From: an uncultured Bacillota bacterium
GTDB taxonomy: Bacteria > Bacillota_I > Bacilli_A > RFN20 > CAG-826
NCBI GenBank assembly: GCA_949298295.1
Contig: CASFWS010000003.1
Coordinates: forward strand, 1-22,196
Length of the DNA stretch: 22,196 nt
Reading direction: 5' to 3'
The position numbers were made by a program, and so were the translations under genes. This document shows positions 1-5,958 of this stretch, in pieces. The notes under the pieces were generated by a model, which was given only the letters and a program-made list of their open reading frames with translations, was not told the origin of the DNA and ran no database searches. Within the stretch, counting starts at the first letter, position 1. Each line of letters opens with the position of its first letter.

Positions 1-572
1 TGGTAACCGGCCCCCTGCCATGCGGATTTTATGTTGTTGCATGGATTGGCGTTTTTGGGTTTTTCAATTAAAGCGACCGGGTTGGCCCCCATCGCCAATA
101 ACAAGGTGTTGATCAGCCCATCCTCTTTGTTAAGCAAATTCATCCAGAGCATCGAGGTGACGGCCAAGGAAAGCATGACCGGGCAGAAGAAAGCCCAGCG
201 GAGGAATTTGTTGCCGTGGGAGACGTGCTTGAGGATCAAGGCCAAGCCGAGGGCGGTCCCGAATTGCAAAGGCATGACCCCGGCCACGAAATAGAGGGTA
301 TTGCGAAGCGCTTCCCCCACCCGGTGGTCGGAAAAGACCCGGGCGATGGTGTCGAAACCGACCCAATCGAAATTCCCGATGGTCATCAAGTTGGCGTTGG
401 TGAAGGCGAAGGCCAGTGAGATGACGATCGGCAGGAAGATGAAGATGATGGCTAAGATGACGGCCGGCAGCATAAATCCGAGGGCCGTCAAAGACTCTCG
501 GATATTGTATTCCTGCCCAAACAGCCGGAAGTTGCCCGGCCGCCGGCGGTCGACGATGTTCTCGATCCGCAT
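1..572 (-). CDS. Sugar ABC transporter permease, MalF/UgpA type (3' part beyond window)
   Basis: This frame stays open from an ATG at 572 to the window edge, giving the first 190 residues of a binding-protein-dependent inner membrane permease. A short basic cytoplasmic start (MRIENIVDRRRPGNF) is followed by a hydrophobic segment at about residues 30-53 (LPAVILAIIFIFLPIVISLA), a loop with FDWVGFD, and a motif typical of MalF/UgpA N-terminal halves (LRNTLYFV). Further membrane segments follow at about 98-118 and 128-148. The EAA loop that contacts the ATPase would lie off the window. The start is 11 bases after the binding-protein stop, and a TGAGG ribosome site overlaps that stop, so the two genes are cotranscribed and coupled. 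The family call is firm; the sugar cannot be read from sequence. Confidence 0.85.
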   Translation of the reverse strand, partial: MRIENIVDRRRPGNFRLFGQEYNIRESLTALGFMLPAVILAIIFIFLPIVISLAFAFTNANLMTIGNFDWVGFDTIARVFSDHRVGEALRNTLYFVAGVMPLQFGTALGLALILKHVSHGNKFLRWAFFCPVMLSLAVTSMLWMNLLNKEDGLINTLLLAMGANPVALIEKPKNANPCNNIKSAWQGAGY

Positions 573-583
573 AGCCAGCGACC

Positions 584-1975
584 TCAGTTGGCGATTTGAT
601 CGGCGTCGACGGTCGCGGCCTGCTCGGCCACGTATTCGGCTAAATCGTAATCGCCGCCGTAATAATCCTGGTTGCGCATGTAGGTGAGGATGTCGGAGAA
701 CGCCTGCCGGAGCTGCGGGTATTTGACCTGCTTCGGACGAGTGAATTTGTTGGCGGAAAGACTATCGGCCAGCACCTTGGCCGGGCCGGTCTGCAGTTCC
801 TCGATCTCGGAAAGGGATTCTTTGTTCGTCGGATAAGTCCCGATTCCGTAATACATTTCCTCGGACGACTGCTTGCCGGTTAAGTAGAGCAAGGCCTCGA
901 CCGCGGCGTCCATCTTCTCCTCCCGGCAATCCCGGGTGATTCCAAAAGCATAGGACCCGCAGGGGATGGCGGTTTCGTCGCTCTTGTTGCCGTTTTCGTC
1001 CTCGTAGACCGGGAACGGCATGATCCCATATTCCGATTCGAATCCGGGGTAGTCGTTCTTGATGGTCCGGATATCCCAAGGGCCGTAGACGGAGAAAGGG
1101 ATCTGGCCTTGGACGAAAGCCAGTTCATTGCTCCCGGTGTAAATCCAACGTTCGTTGGCGGAAAGCCCTTCGGTCCCATAGAACGGCTCAAGCTGCTCGA
1201 GCCCCGCCATCGCCTCCGGGCTCGTTAAAGCCTCCTCCACGTGGTTATCGGTCCCGAAGTGGCCGCCGGCGCTGTAGATAAGCGGAGAATAGAGATACAT
1301 GTCGCCGTCGGTGCCGAAGCCGTTATGGAGGTTGATTTGATACGGCTTCCCGGCCGCGTAAAGCTTCTTCTGGGCTTCATGGACGTCTTTCCAGCTCCAA
1401 GGATTCTCAAGGGTGCCGAAATCCTCACCGGTGTAACCAACGGATTCGAGCATCGTCTTGTTGTAATAAAGACCGCCAGGCGCTTCCATGCCCGAAAGCG
1501 TGTAGAGCTTGCCATCGATCGTCCCTTGGTCGATGACCGAATCGACATAAGCGTTTTTCTCGTCTTCGCTAATGTAGTCGTCGATGCTTTGGATAATCTC
1601 ATAATGGACGCGGGAGGCCACTTCCGAGCTATCGACGGCCAAGATATCTGGGAGCCCGCCGGTGACGAGGGCCGCGCTGATCCGGGTCTCGATGTTGGTG
1701 CCCAAGAATTCCATCGTCAGTTGGACCCGATCCCCCGATTCGGTGGTTATGCCCGCCTGATTGAAACTATCCATGATGGACTTGTAGATCTTCCCTTCGT
1801 CCTCGGATTCGTTTTTATGGACCCAAACATTGATGATCTTTGTCGTCACGACATGAACGCTGCCGTCGGAATCGGTAGAATAAGAGGTGAGTACGTCGCC
1901 GGGATCTTTAGGGCCGCAGCCGGTTAAGGCGGTCAAGCCCAATAGAGTGAGGGAAAGAAACTTGAATTTTTGCAT
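584..1975 (-). CDS. Sugar-binding lipoprotein of an ABC transporter (family 1 solute-binding protein)
   Basis: This 463-residue protein is exported and lipid-anchored. A lipoprotein signal (MQKFKF, a hydrophobic core, lipobox LTGC) puts the modified cysteine at residue 20. The mature part begins with an acidic spacer, then a first beta strand (INVWVHKNE) and a long helix (YKSIMDSFNQ). It continues with TRISAALVTGGLPDIL, the region that lines the sugar cleft in family 1 binding proteins, and APGGLYYNK. The C-terminal part has YGPWDIR and a run of helices. The frame is open upstream to 2098, but the start at 1975 has an AAGGAG ribosome site eight bases upstream and puts the signal peptide at the N terminus. 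It should deliver a carbohydrate to the permease encoded next. The ligand is unknown. Confidence 0.9.
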   Translation of the reverse strand: MQKFKFLSLTLLGLTALTGCGPKDPGDVLTSYSTDSDGSVHVVTTKIINVWVHKNESEDEGKIYKSIMDSFNQAGITTESGDRVQLTMEFLGTNIETRISAALVTGGLPDILAVDSSEVASRVHYEIIQSIDDYISEDEKNAYVDSVIDQGTIDGKLYTLSGMEAPGGLYYNKTMLESVGYTGEDFGTLENPWSWKDVHEAQKKLYAAGKPYQINLHNGFGTDGDMYLYSPLIYSAGGHFGTDNHVEEALTSPEAMAGLEQLEPFYGTEGLSANERWIYTGSNELAFVQGQIPFSVYGPWDIRTIKNDYPGFESEYGIMPFPVYEDENGNKSDETAIPCGSYAFGITRDCREEKMDAAVEALLYLTGKQSSEEMYYGIGTYPTNKESLSEIEELQTGPAKVLADSLSANKFTRPKQVKYPQLRQAFSDILTYMRNQDYYGGDYDLAEYVAEQAATVDADQIAN

Positions 1976-1983
1976 TGGGAGGA

Positions 1984-1989
1984 CTCCTT
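1984..1989 (-). promoter_or_regulatory. Ribosome binding site that fixes the binding-protein start
   Basis: AAGGAG on the minus strand lies eight bases before the ATG at 1975. No comparable site precedes the upstream in-frame ATG at 2098. Confidence 0.7.
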
Positions 1990-1997
1990 CGAAGTCA

Positions 1998-2017
1998 ATG
2001 TGGGCACGTTCCCACAT
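1998..2017. promoter_or_regulatory. Perfect inverted repeat, probable operator of the sugar uptake operon
   Basis: Two perfect 7-base arms, ATGTGGG and CCCACAT, are separated by six bases. The repeat lies between the predicted -10 box and the ribosome site of the binding-protein gene, where a repressor would block initiation. No regulator gene is visible next to it. It could also form a weak hairpin in the 5' leader. Confidence 0.55.
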
Positions 2018-2021
2018 GCAT

Positions 2022-2050
2022 ATTGAATACTCTCCTCGACACTTCGTCAA
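2022..2050 (-). promoter_or_regulatory. Sigma-A type promoter of the sugar uptake operon
   Basis: On the minus strand, TTGACG (2045-2050, 5 of 6 consensus) and TTCAAT (2022-2027, 4 of 6) are separated by 17 bases. The start point would fall at about 2015, inside the inverted repeat at 1998-2017. Confidence 0.55.
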
Positions 2051-2058
2051 GGAAAAAC

Positions 2059-2072
2059 TGGAAGCGCTTTCG
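2059..2072. promoter_or_regulatory. LacI-family / CRE-like operator candidate
   Basis: TGGAAGCGCTTTCG holds the AAGCGCTT core typical of LacI/GalR-type operators. It matches the Gram-positive catabolite-response element with about two mismatches. It sits just upstream of the -35 box of the sugar operon, a plausible place for carbon-source control. The assignment rests on the motif and position only. Confidence 0.4.
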
Positions 2073-2241
2073 CCAAATGGTTCGGACCATTCGGTCAAAG
2101 TAAGCCTGGCTATACCGCCCCAAGGCGAATAGTCAAAATCGCTTAGGCGGCACGATCAAAACCCGATTATGCCCGAAAGCCTTTCGTTTTGCGGAGTAAA
2201 TGATTCGCTTTCGTCCTTTTTGCCTACACAGTTGCCAAAGA

Positions 2242-2637
2242 TCATTTATCCAGCGCGAATTGGTGGGCTTCGTCCAACCAACCGAATAATTCCAAGTCCA
2301 GGTCCCCCATCGATCCAATTGGAATATGAGTGGTAAACCGGCCCGGATAAGGCTCAACCACCATCATCAGACGTTGGCTAGTCACCGGGCTTGGCATCCC
2401 CAAAGTCAAAACGAAATAATCTTTCGGAAGATTCGGAGCCCTTTTGAAGCGAAGGAAGGAAACGCAGGCGTAAAGATGCTTGTCGATAAAGGATATCTGG
2501 GTGTTCTTGACTTGAACGATAGTCAAAGGGTAGAGGCGCCTGATCTGTTCCAAAAGTTCCTCGTAAAGCGGCCATAACCCCGGCTTGTTCCGGAAAAACT
2601 GCTCTTCGTGATTAACCGGCTGACCCATATCCCCCAT
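2242..2637 (-). CDS. DUF5655-like domain protein of unknown function
   Basis: A small soluble protein of about 131 residues. From residue 10 it resembles DUF5655-type proteins of Gram-positive bacteria. Visible landmarks are EQFFRNKPG followed by LYEELLEQI, the central VKNTQISFIDKHLYACVSF (a Q-S-F/Y and R/K-H pattern usual in the family), a YPGRFTTH segment and the C-terminal ELFGWLDEA. No enzyme signature, signal peptide or membrane segment is seen. I placed the start at 2637, or possibly 2628. The frame remains open back to 2838, but the extra residues look non-coding. Neither start has a good ribosome site. It is monocistronic and flanked by the orphan terminator at 2761-2786. The family call is moderate; the function is unknown. 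Confidence 0.7.
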   Translation of the reverse strand: MGDMGQPVNHEEQFFRNKPGLWPLYEELLEQIRRLYPLTIVQVKNTQISFIDKHLYACVSFLRFKRAPNLPKDYFVLTLGMPSPVTSQRLMMVVEPYPGRFTTHIPIGSMGDLDLELFGWLDEAHQFALDK

Positions 2638-2760
2638 TATCTTAGCTACTTTTAGGAAAACGGACCATTCAATCACTCTTATGGCGGAGACAGGCAATCG
2701 TGAGATATCGCCAAGCAACGTTTTGATTTTGCGGCACTTAAATCGAATAAAGCGAACAAA

Positions 2761-2786
2761 AAGCCCCCGGTTAAGGGAGCCTTGCT
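2761..2786 (-). terminator. Rho-independent terminator without an obvious gene upstream
   Basis: On the minus strand, AAGGCTCCC pairs with GGGGGCTTT (two G-T wobbles) around a six-base loop, and the stem runs into a T stretch (TTTTTG). The closest minus-strand gene upstream is rpsR, which already has its own terminator at 3045-3067. The closest gene downstream is the DUF5655-like gene, about 120 bases on. It could end a small RNA or act as a leader attenuator. Confidence 0.6.
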
Positions 2787-2960
2787 TGTTTCCTATAGCC
2801 CGGATAGGCGGGCGAAGGGTGTCGCTGCACGGAGCCATCCGTCCCCGAAACTACGATCTTCTCCCTTCCAAGGCGATCATGCCGCTTTTCCATAAATCCG
2901 CGAACGACTTCTTCAAAACATCCTTTGCCCATGCCCAGGCAACCAGGCAAAGGGAAAACG
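2787..2960 (-). ncRNA. Possible structured small RNA or regulatory leader (unassigned)
   Basis: Three perfect inverted repeats precede the terminator at 2761-2786 on the minus strand. CCTTTGCC and GGCAAAGG (2922-2953) enclose a second hairpin, TGCC/GGCA. ACGGA and TCCGT pair at 2829-2842, and CCTAT and ATAGG at 2792-2808. I could not match this to tmRNA, SRP RNA, RNase P RNA, a T-box or a common riboswitch by conserved motifs. No promoter is clear. The call rests on hairpin density plus the terminator and is speculative. Confidence 0.25.
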
Positions 2961-3044
2961 CAGGCCGCATCTTACTTATCCGGACTAGCCACGGGGCGAT
3001 CCGGGCTTGTCTGGGAAGCGTTTTTGAATTCGCCAAGGCATAGG

Positions 3045-3067
3045 AAAAAGGCCTCGCCGAGGAGGCC
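3045..3067 (-). terminator. Terminator of the rpsF-ssb-rpsR operon
   Basis: On the minus strand a six-base perfect stem (GGCCTC / GAGGCC) with a six-base loop is followed directly by TTTTT. It lies 66 bases after the rpsR stop. A second hairpin (3093-3116, 8 of 9 pairs, no T stretch) lies between the stop and this terminator. Confidence 0.75.
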
Positions 3068-3132
3068 CATGGAGGACGGTTCTTGCCGTAATTTCCGGGG
3101 CAATCGAGCCCGGGAAACTACAACAGATTCGA

Positions 3133-3363
3133 TTAGCGTTGGCCCGGATACGGGAGAAGTCCCATGTAGCGGGCGTTTTTAATGGCCGTGGCAAGCTGGC
3201 GTTGGTACTTGGCGCTGGTGCCGGTCGAAGCGCGCGAGGCGATCTTCCCGTCGGCATTGATGAAGCGCTGGAGAAGTTCCACATCCTTGTAGTCGATGTA
3301 CTTGATGTGGTTCTTCGTGAAGTAGCAAACCTTCTTGCGAGGGCGCATTTTCTTGTAAGCCAT
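3133..3363 (-). CDS. rpsR: Small ribosomal subunit protein bS18
   Basis: At 76 residues this is the normal length for bS18, a 30S platform protein that binds 16S rRNA together with bS6. The basic start (MAYKKMRPRKKVCYF), the core IDYKDVELLQRFINADGKI and the C-terminal ATAIKNARYMGLLPY are diagnostic. The lone cysteine in KKVCYF is not part of a zinc knuckle, so this looks like a C-minus form. It is last in the rpsF-ssb-rpsR operon, 21 bases after ssb, with an AAAGGA ribosome site about ten bases upstream. bS6 and bS18 act as a complex, and in many Bacillota the complex represses its own operon through the rpsF leader. Confidence 0.97.
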   Translation of the reverse strand: MAYKKMRPRKKVCYFTKNHIKYIDYKDVELLQRFINADGKIASRASTGTSAKYQRQLATAIKNARYMGLLPYPGQR

Positions 3364-3384
3364 GGCTGTTGTTTCCTTTCTTCG

Positions 3385-3840
3385 TTAAAAAGGCATGTCG
3401 TCGTCTTTGATGTCGAAACCGTCGTCGAGGCTCGGCTCCTCGCTCGGCGAGGGGCGGTTAGAAGCGGGCCGCGGGGATGAAGGCATGTCGCTTTCGTATC
3501 CGCTATCGCCCGGCTTGGCGCCTTTCGGGTCGAGGAACTCGACGCTGTCGCACACGACTTCCGTCGAGGTCACGTTGTTGCCATTCCGATCGGTGTATGT
3601 CCGTTGCTGAAGGCGGCCGTCCACGCCGACAAGGCTTCCCTTGTGGGTGAAGCGGCTGACCGTCTCGGCGCGCTGGCCGAACACCGAGCATCCGATGAAG
3701 AGCGTTTGCTTCTCGCCGTTGGGACCCTTGCGGTTATCGTCGACGGCAATCCTGAAGGAGAGGACGGAAAGACCGGAAGTGGTCTTGCGGAGTTCGGGGT
3801 CGCGAGTCATGCGGCCAATGAGAATGACGCGGTTCAACAT
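3385..3840 (-). CDS. ssb: Single-stranded DNA-binding protein
   Basis: A 151-residue SSB that coats single-stranded DNA in replication and repair. The N-terminal OB fold covers about residues 1-106 (MLNRVILIGRMTRDPELR at the start, then FIGCSVFGQRAE, LVGVDGRLQQRTY and TEVVCDSVEFL). A flexible Pro/Ser-rich linker of about 35 residues follows. The acidic tip DDDMPF is the docking peptide for SSB partner proteins. It lies between rpsF (26-base gap) and rpsR (21-base gap), the standard arrangement, so the three are made from one mRNA. The ribosome site is weak (an AGGA about a dozen bases before the ATG). Confidence 0.97.
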   Translation of the reverse strand: MLNRVILIGRMTRDPELRKTTSGLSVLSFRIAVDDNRKGPNGEKQTLFIGCSVFGQRAETVSRFTHKGSLVGVDGRLQQRTYTDRNGNNVTSTEVVCDSVEFLDPKGAKPGDSGYESDMPSSPRPASNRPSPSEEPSLDDGFDIKDDDMPF

Positions 3841-3866
3841 GTTCGATTCAGATCCTGCTTTCTCGC

Positions 3867-4163
3867 TTATTCCTTGTCGGTAATGACAAGATTGCGGATG
3901 ACGTTCTGGTCGAGCTTCGCGATCCGGCGGAACTCATCGAGGGAAGCGATGTCGGTCGAGACTTTGACGACGACATAGTAACCCTTGGTGAGCTTCTTGA
4001 TCGGGTACGCGAAGGTTTTCTCGCCCAGCTCCTTGACGTCGGCGACCTTTCCGCCACCGGCCTCGAGGATGCCATGGAGCTTCGAGATCTCGGCCTTCCT
4101 GGTTTCTTCGTCGAGCGAAGAGTTCAGGATGTACATGATCTCGTACTTTCTGTACTTATCCAT
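3867..4163 (-). CDS. rpsF: Small ribosomal subunit protein bS6
   Basis: bS6 is 98 residues long, the usual size, and forms the 30S platform heterodimer with bS18. It opens with KYEIMYILNSSLDEE, the first beta strand and helix of its ferredoxin-like fold. It continues with the conserved core VKELGEKTFAYPIKKLTKGYY and ends in RNLVITDKE. The start at 4163 is set by a perfect AGGAGG seven bases upstream. The longer frame back to 4319 would run through the promoter and is not coding. It is the first gene of the operon, with a strong promoter and a structured leader before it. Confidence 0.97.
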   Translation of the reverse strand: MDKYRKYEIMYILNSSLDEETRKAEISKLHGILEAGGGKVADVKELGEKTFAYPIKKLTKGYYVVVKVSTDIASLDEFRRIAKLDQNVIRNLVITDKE

Positions 4164-4170
4164 TGTCGCA

Positions 4171-4176
4171 CCTCCT
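4171..4176 (-). promoter_or_regulatory. Strong ribosome binding site of rpsF
   Basis: AGGAGG on the minus strand, seven bases before the ATG. It decides the rpsF start over the longer in-frame extension. Confidence 0.85.
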
Positions 4177-4186
4177 AATTTCGGTC

Positions 4187-4213
4187 TATGGGCCGCGTCG
4201 AAGCACGGCCATA
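4187..4213 (-). promoter_or_regulatory. Candidate S6:S18 autoregulatory leader hairpin
   Basis: In the rpsF 5' leader, TATGG-CCGTG and CGCGG-C-CCATA form a ten-pair stem with one bulged C around a CTTCGA loop. Many bacteria carry an rpsF leader element bound by the S6:S18 complex, in which a CCG is presented near a bulge or internal loop. The position and the CCG and CGG strands fit that idea. I have not folded the whole leader. A second hairpin of GCCC/GGGC type lies just upstream. Confidence 0.4.
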
Positions 4214-4248
4214 AGAGTGTGTAGCCCCGTCCTTCGCAGGGCCGGAAT

Positions 4249-4277
4249 ATTATATTATCCGACCTAGGTCGAGGCAA
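4249..4277 (-). promoter_or_regulatory. Promoter of rpsF-ssb-rpsR with a palindromic spacer
   Basis: On the minus strand, TTGCCT (4272-4277) and a perfect TATAAT (4249-4254) are separated by exactly 17 bases. The spacer contains the perfect 12-base palindrome CGACCTAGGTCG (4260-4271), directly against the -35 box. This gives a leader of about 80 bases. Confidence 0.8.
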
Positions 4278-4333
4278 CTTGCATTTTCGCCAAGGGGAGG
4301 GACAGCGACCTCCCTCCACTTACTTATACAATG

Positions 4334-4357
4334 AAAAAGGGCGGTTGGGCCCTTTTT
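4334..4357 (-). terminator. Terminator of lysS
   Basis: A perfect inverted repeat of nine bases (AAAAAGGGC / GCCCTTTTT) around a six-base loop lies nine bases after the lysS stop. Because the stem is flanked by A and T runs, it could work in both directions. Confidence 0.85.
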
Positions 4358-4365
4358 CCTTAATT

Positions 4366-5850
4366 TCAGCGGTCCTTGAGGGTCGGGAAGAGGAGAACCT
4401 CGCGAATCGTCTCCTGCTCGGTAAGAAGCATCGTGAGACGGTCGATCCCAACCCCGATGCCACCAGCGGGAGGCATCCCGTACTCGAGGGCATCGAGGAA
4501 GGAGAAGTCGATGTCGGCGGCTTCTTCGTCGCCGCGCTCGCGGGCGGCCAGCTGAGCTTCGAACCGCTCCTTCTGATCGAAGGGGTTGTTCAGCTCGCTA
4601 TAGGCGTTGCAGAACTCGGTTCCGCCGATGAAAAGCTCGAAGCGGTCGACGAAGCGCGGATCAGCCGTCTTCTTGGTGAGAGGGGAAACCTCAATCGGAT
4701 AAGTATGGACGAACGTCGGCTGGATGAGCGTCGGTTCGACGAACTCGTCGAAGAAGGCCTGCATCACATAGCCAGTCGAATTCCAAGACTTCTCGAGGAG
4801 CACCTTATGTTCCTTGGCAAGTTCCACCGCTTTTTCAAAGGGAATGTCGTCCCGGAAGTCGATTCCGGTCTTTTCCTTGATGGCTTCCGCTTGGGAGATG
4901 CTCCCAAAAGGCTTCGAGAGATCGATGCCGTGGCCGCGCCAACGGAAGACGTCCTTCCTCATCGTCTTCGCGGCAAGCTCATGGAGGAGGCCTTCGACCC
5001 AGGCGGCCATGTCGCGGAGGTCGCCATAGGCTTGGTAAAGCTCAATCGTCGTGAATTCCGGGTTGTGCTTGGCATCGATTCCTTCGTTGCGGAAAATGCG
5101 GCCGATTTCGTAAACCCGGTCGATTCCCCCAACCATGCATTTCTTAAGGTTCAGCTCGGTCGCGATCCGTAGATAGAAATCCCGGTCGAGGGCATTGTGG
5201 TGCGTGACGAAAGGCCGGGCCGCCGCACCGCCGAGAATCGGGGAGAGGATGGACGTTTCGACCTCGACGAACCCCCGCTCGTCGCAATACTTCTGGATGC
5301 CCCGGATGATCCGCGGACGGGCAAGGGCGATCTCCCGCGAGTCGTCATTGACGAGGAGGTCGAGATAACGCTTCCGGTAACGGTCCTCGGTATCGGTAAG
5401 GCCGTGGAACTTTTCCGGGAGGGGCTTAAGGCATTTCACGAGGTGGGTATACTTCTCGACCTTGATGGTCAGCTCCCCCGTCCTCGTCTTCATGAGCGTC
5501 CCTTCGATTCCGACGATATCGCCGAGGTCGGCCAGTTTGAAGACGGAATAGGAATGTTCGCCGACGACGTCTTTGCCGATCCAAAGCTGGATCGAGCCAT
5601 AGGTATCCTTTAGCTTCGCGAAGCTCGCCTTGCCCATCCTCCGGATGGCCATTAAGCGCCCCGCGACGTTGACGTTAACCGGGCTCGCTTCGAGTTCCTC
5701 GGCCGTTTTCTCCGCAAAAGCGGCCCGGATGTCGCAAATCCGGTCTTTCCACTCGTAGCGGGCGCCGAAAGGATCGACCCCGAGTTCCTCATACTTCGGA
5801 AGCTTGGCCCGGCGGGCTTCTTCCTGGTCAGACAGTTTCGTTTCTTCCAT
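4366..5850 (-). CDS. lysS: Lysyl-tRNA synthetase, class II
   Basis: At 494 residues this is normal for bacterial class II LysRS, which charges tRNA(Lys) with lysine using ATP. The N-terminal OB-fold anticodon-binding domain covers about residues 60-150 (VAGRLMAIRRMGKASFAKL). The catalytic domain starts near 155 (DRYRKRYLDLL) and carries LGGAAARPF at 207. Motif 2 is FRNEGID...HNPEFTTIE at about 253-270. The substrate-site segment is GGTEFCNAYSELNNP at 409-423, and motif 3 is GIGVGIDRL at 464-472. The start has an AGGGG ribosome site eight bases upstream. The gene is its own transcription unit, bounded by a promoter and terminators, between the ABC exporter operon and rpsF, as often seen near the ftsH-dusB block in Bacillota. 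Confidence 0.98.
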   Translation of the reverse strand: MEETKLSDQEEARRAKLPKYEELGVDPFGARYEWKDRICDIRAAFAEKTAEELEASPVNVNVAGRLMAIRRMGKASFAKLKDTYGSIQLWIGKDVVGEHSYSVFKLADLGDIVGIEGTLMKTRTGELTIKVEKYTHLVKCLKPLPEKFHGLTDTEDRYRKRYLDLLVNDDSREIALARPRIIRGIQKYCDERGFVEVETSILSPILGGAAARPFVTHHNALDRDFYLRIATELNLKKCMVGGIDRVYEIGRIFRNEGIDAKHNPEFTTIELYQAYGDLRDMAAWVEGLLHELAAKTMRKDVFRWRGHGIDLSKPFGSISQAEAIKEKTGIDFRDDIPFEKAVELAKEHKVLLEKSWNSTGYVMQAFFDEFVEPTLIQPTFVHTYPIEVSPLTKKTADPRFVDRFELFIGGTEFCNAYSELNNPFDQKERFEAQLAARERGDEEAADIDFSFLDALEYGMPPAGGIGVGIDRLTMLLTEQETIREVLLFPTLKDR

Positions 5851-5877
5851 CGATTTTACCCCTGAAAATGCTTAGTG

Positions 5878-5906
5878 ATTTTACCTATTTTCCCGGCTGC
5901 TTTCAC
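5878..5906 (-). promoter_or_regulatory. Promoter of lysS
   Basis: GTGAAA (5901-5906) and TAAAAT (5878-5883) on the minus strand are 17 bases apart. They lie just after the terminator of the exporter operon and give a leader of roughly 20 bases before the ribosome site and ATG. Confidence 0.6.
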
Positions 5907-5913
5907 TACCCCG

Positions 5914-5945
5914 AAAAAGGAAAGCCCCCGGCCGGAGCCGGGAGC
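5914..5945 (-). terminator. Terminator of the marR-ABC-ABC operon
   Basis: On the minus strand, GCTCCCGGC pairs with GCCGGGGGC (nine pairs, one wobble) around a four-base loop, followed by TTTCCTTTTT. It starts 13 bases after the stop of the second exporter gene. Confidence 0.8.
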
Positions 5946-5958
5946 AAAGGAGCGAGGC

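Larger units (their letters stand above)
2638..3044. other. Gene-poor stretch with hairpins and an orphan terminator
   Basis: No convincing protein gene lies here. The open frames on both strands (for example plus 2681-3043 and minus 2851-3036) lack ribosome sites and recognisable domains. The stretch does contain several inverted repeats and a minus-strand terminator, listed separately. Taken together these suggest an RNA element on the minus strand. Confidence 0.5.

Noticed and set aside
1976..2098. N-terminal extension of the sugar-binding lipoprotein
   Set aside because: It would bury the lipoprotein signal and read through the promoter and operator. The start at 1975 has a good ribosome site.
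2130..2240. Terminator after the DUF5655-like gene
   Set aside because: A short CGAAAG/CTTTCG repeat is present near 2173-2187, but the loop is too small and no T run follows on the minus strand.
2851..3036. 61-codon minus-strand open frame followed by a terminator
   Set aside because: It would start at a TTG without a ribosome site and shows no recognisable domain. The stretch is better explained by hairpins.
4164..4319. N-terminal extension of bS6
   Set aside because: It would cover the rpsF promoter and leader. bS6 has its normal length from 4163, with a perfect ribosome site.
4279..5172. 297-codon open frame on the plus strand
   Set aside because: It is antisense to lysS and would run through the lysS terminator. 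No domain is seen.
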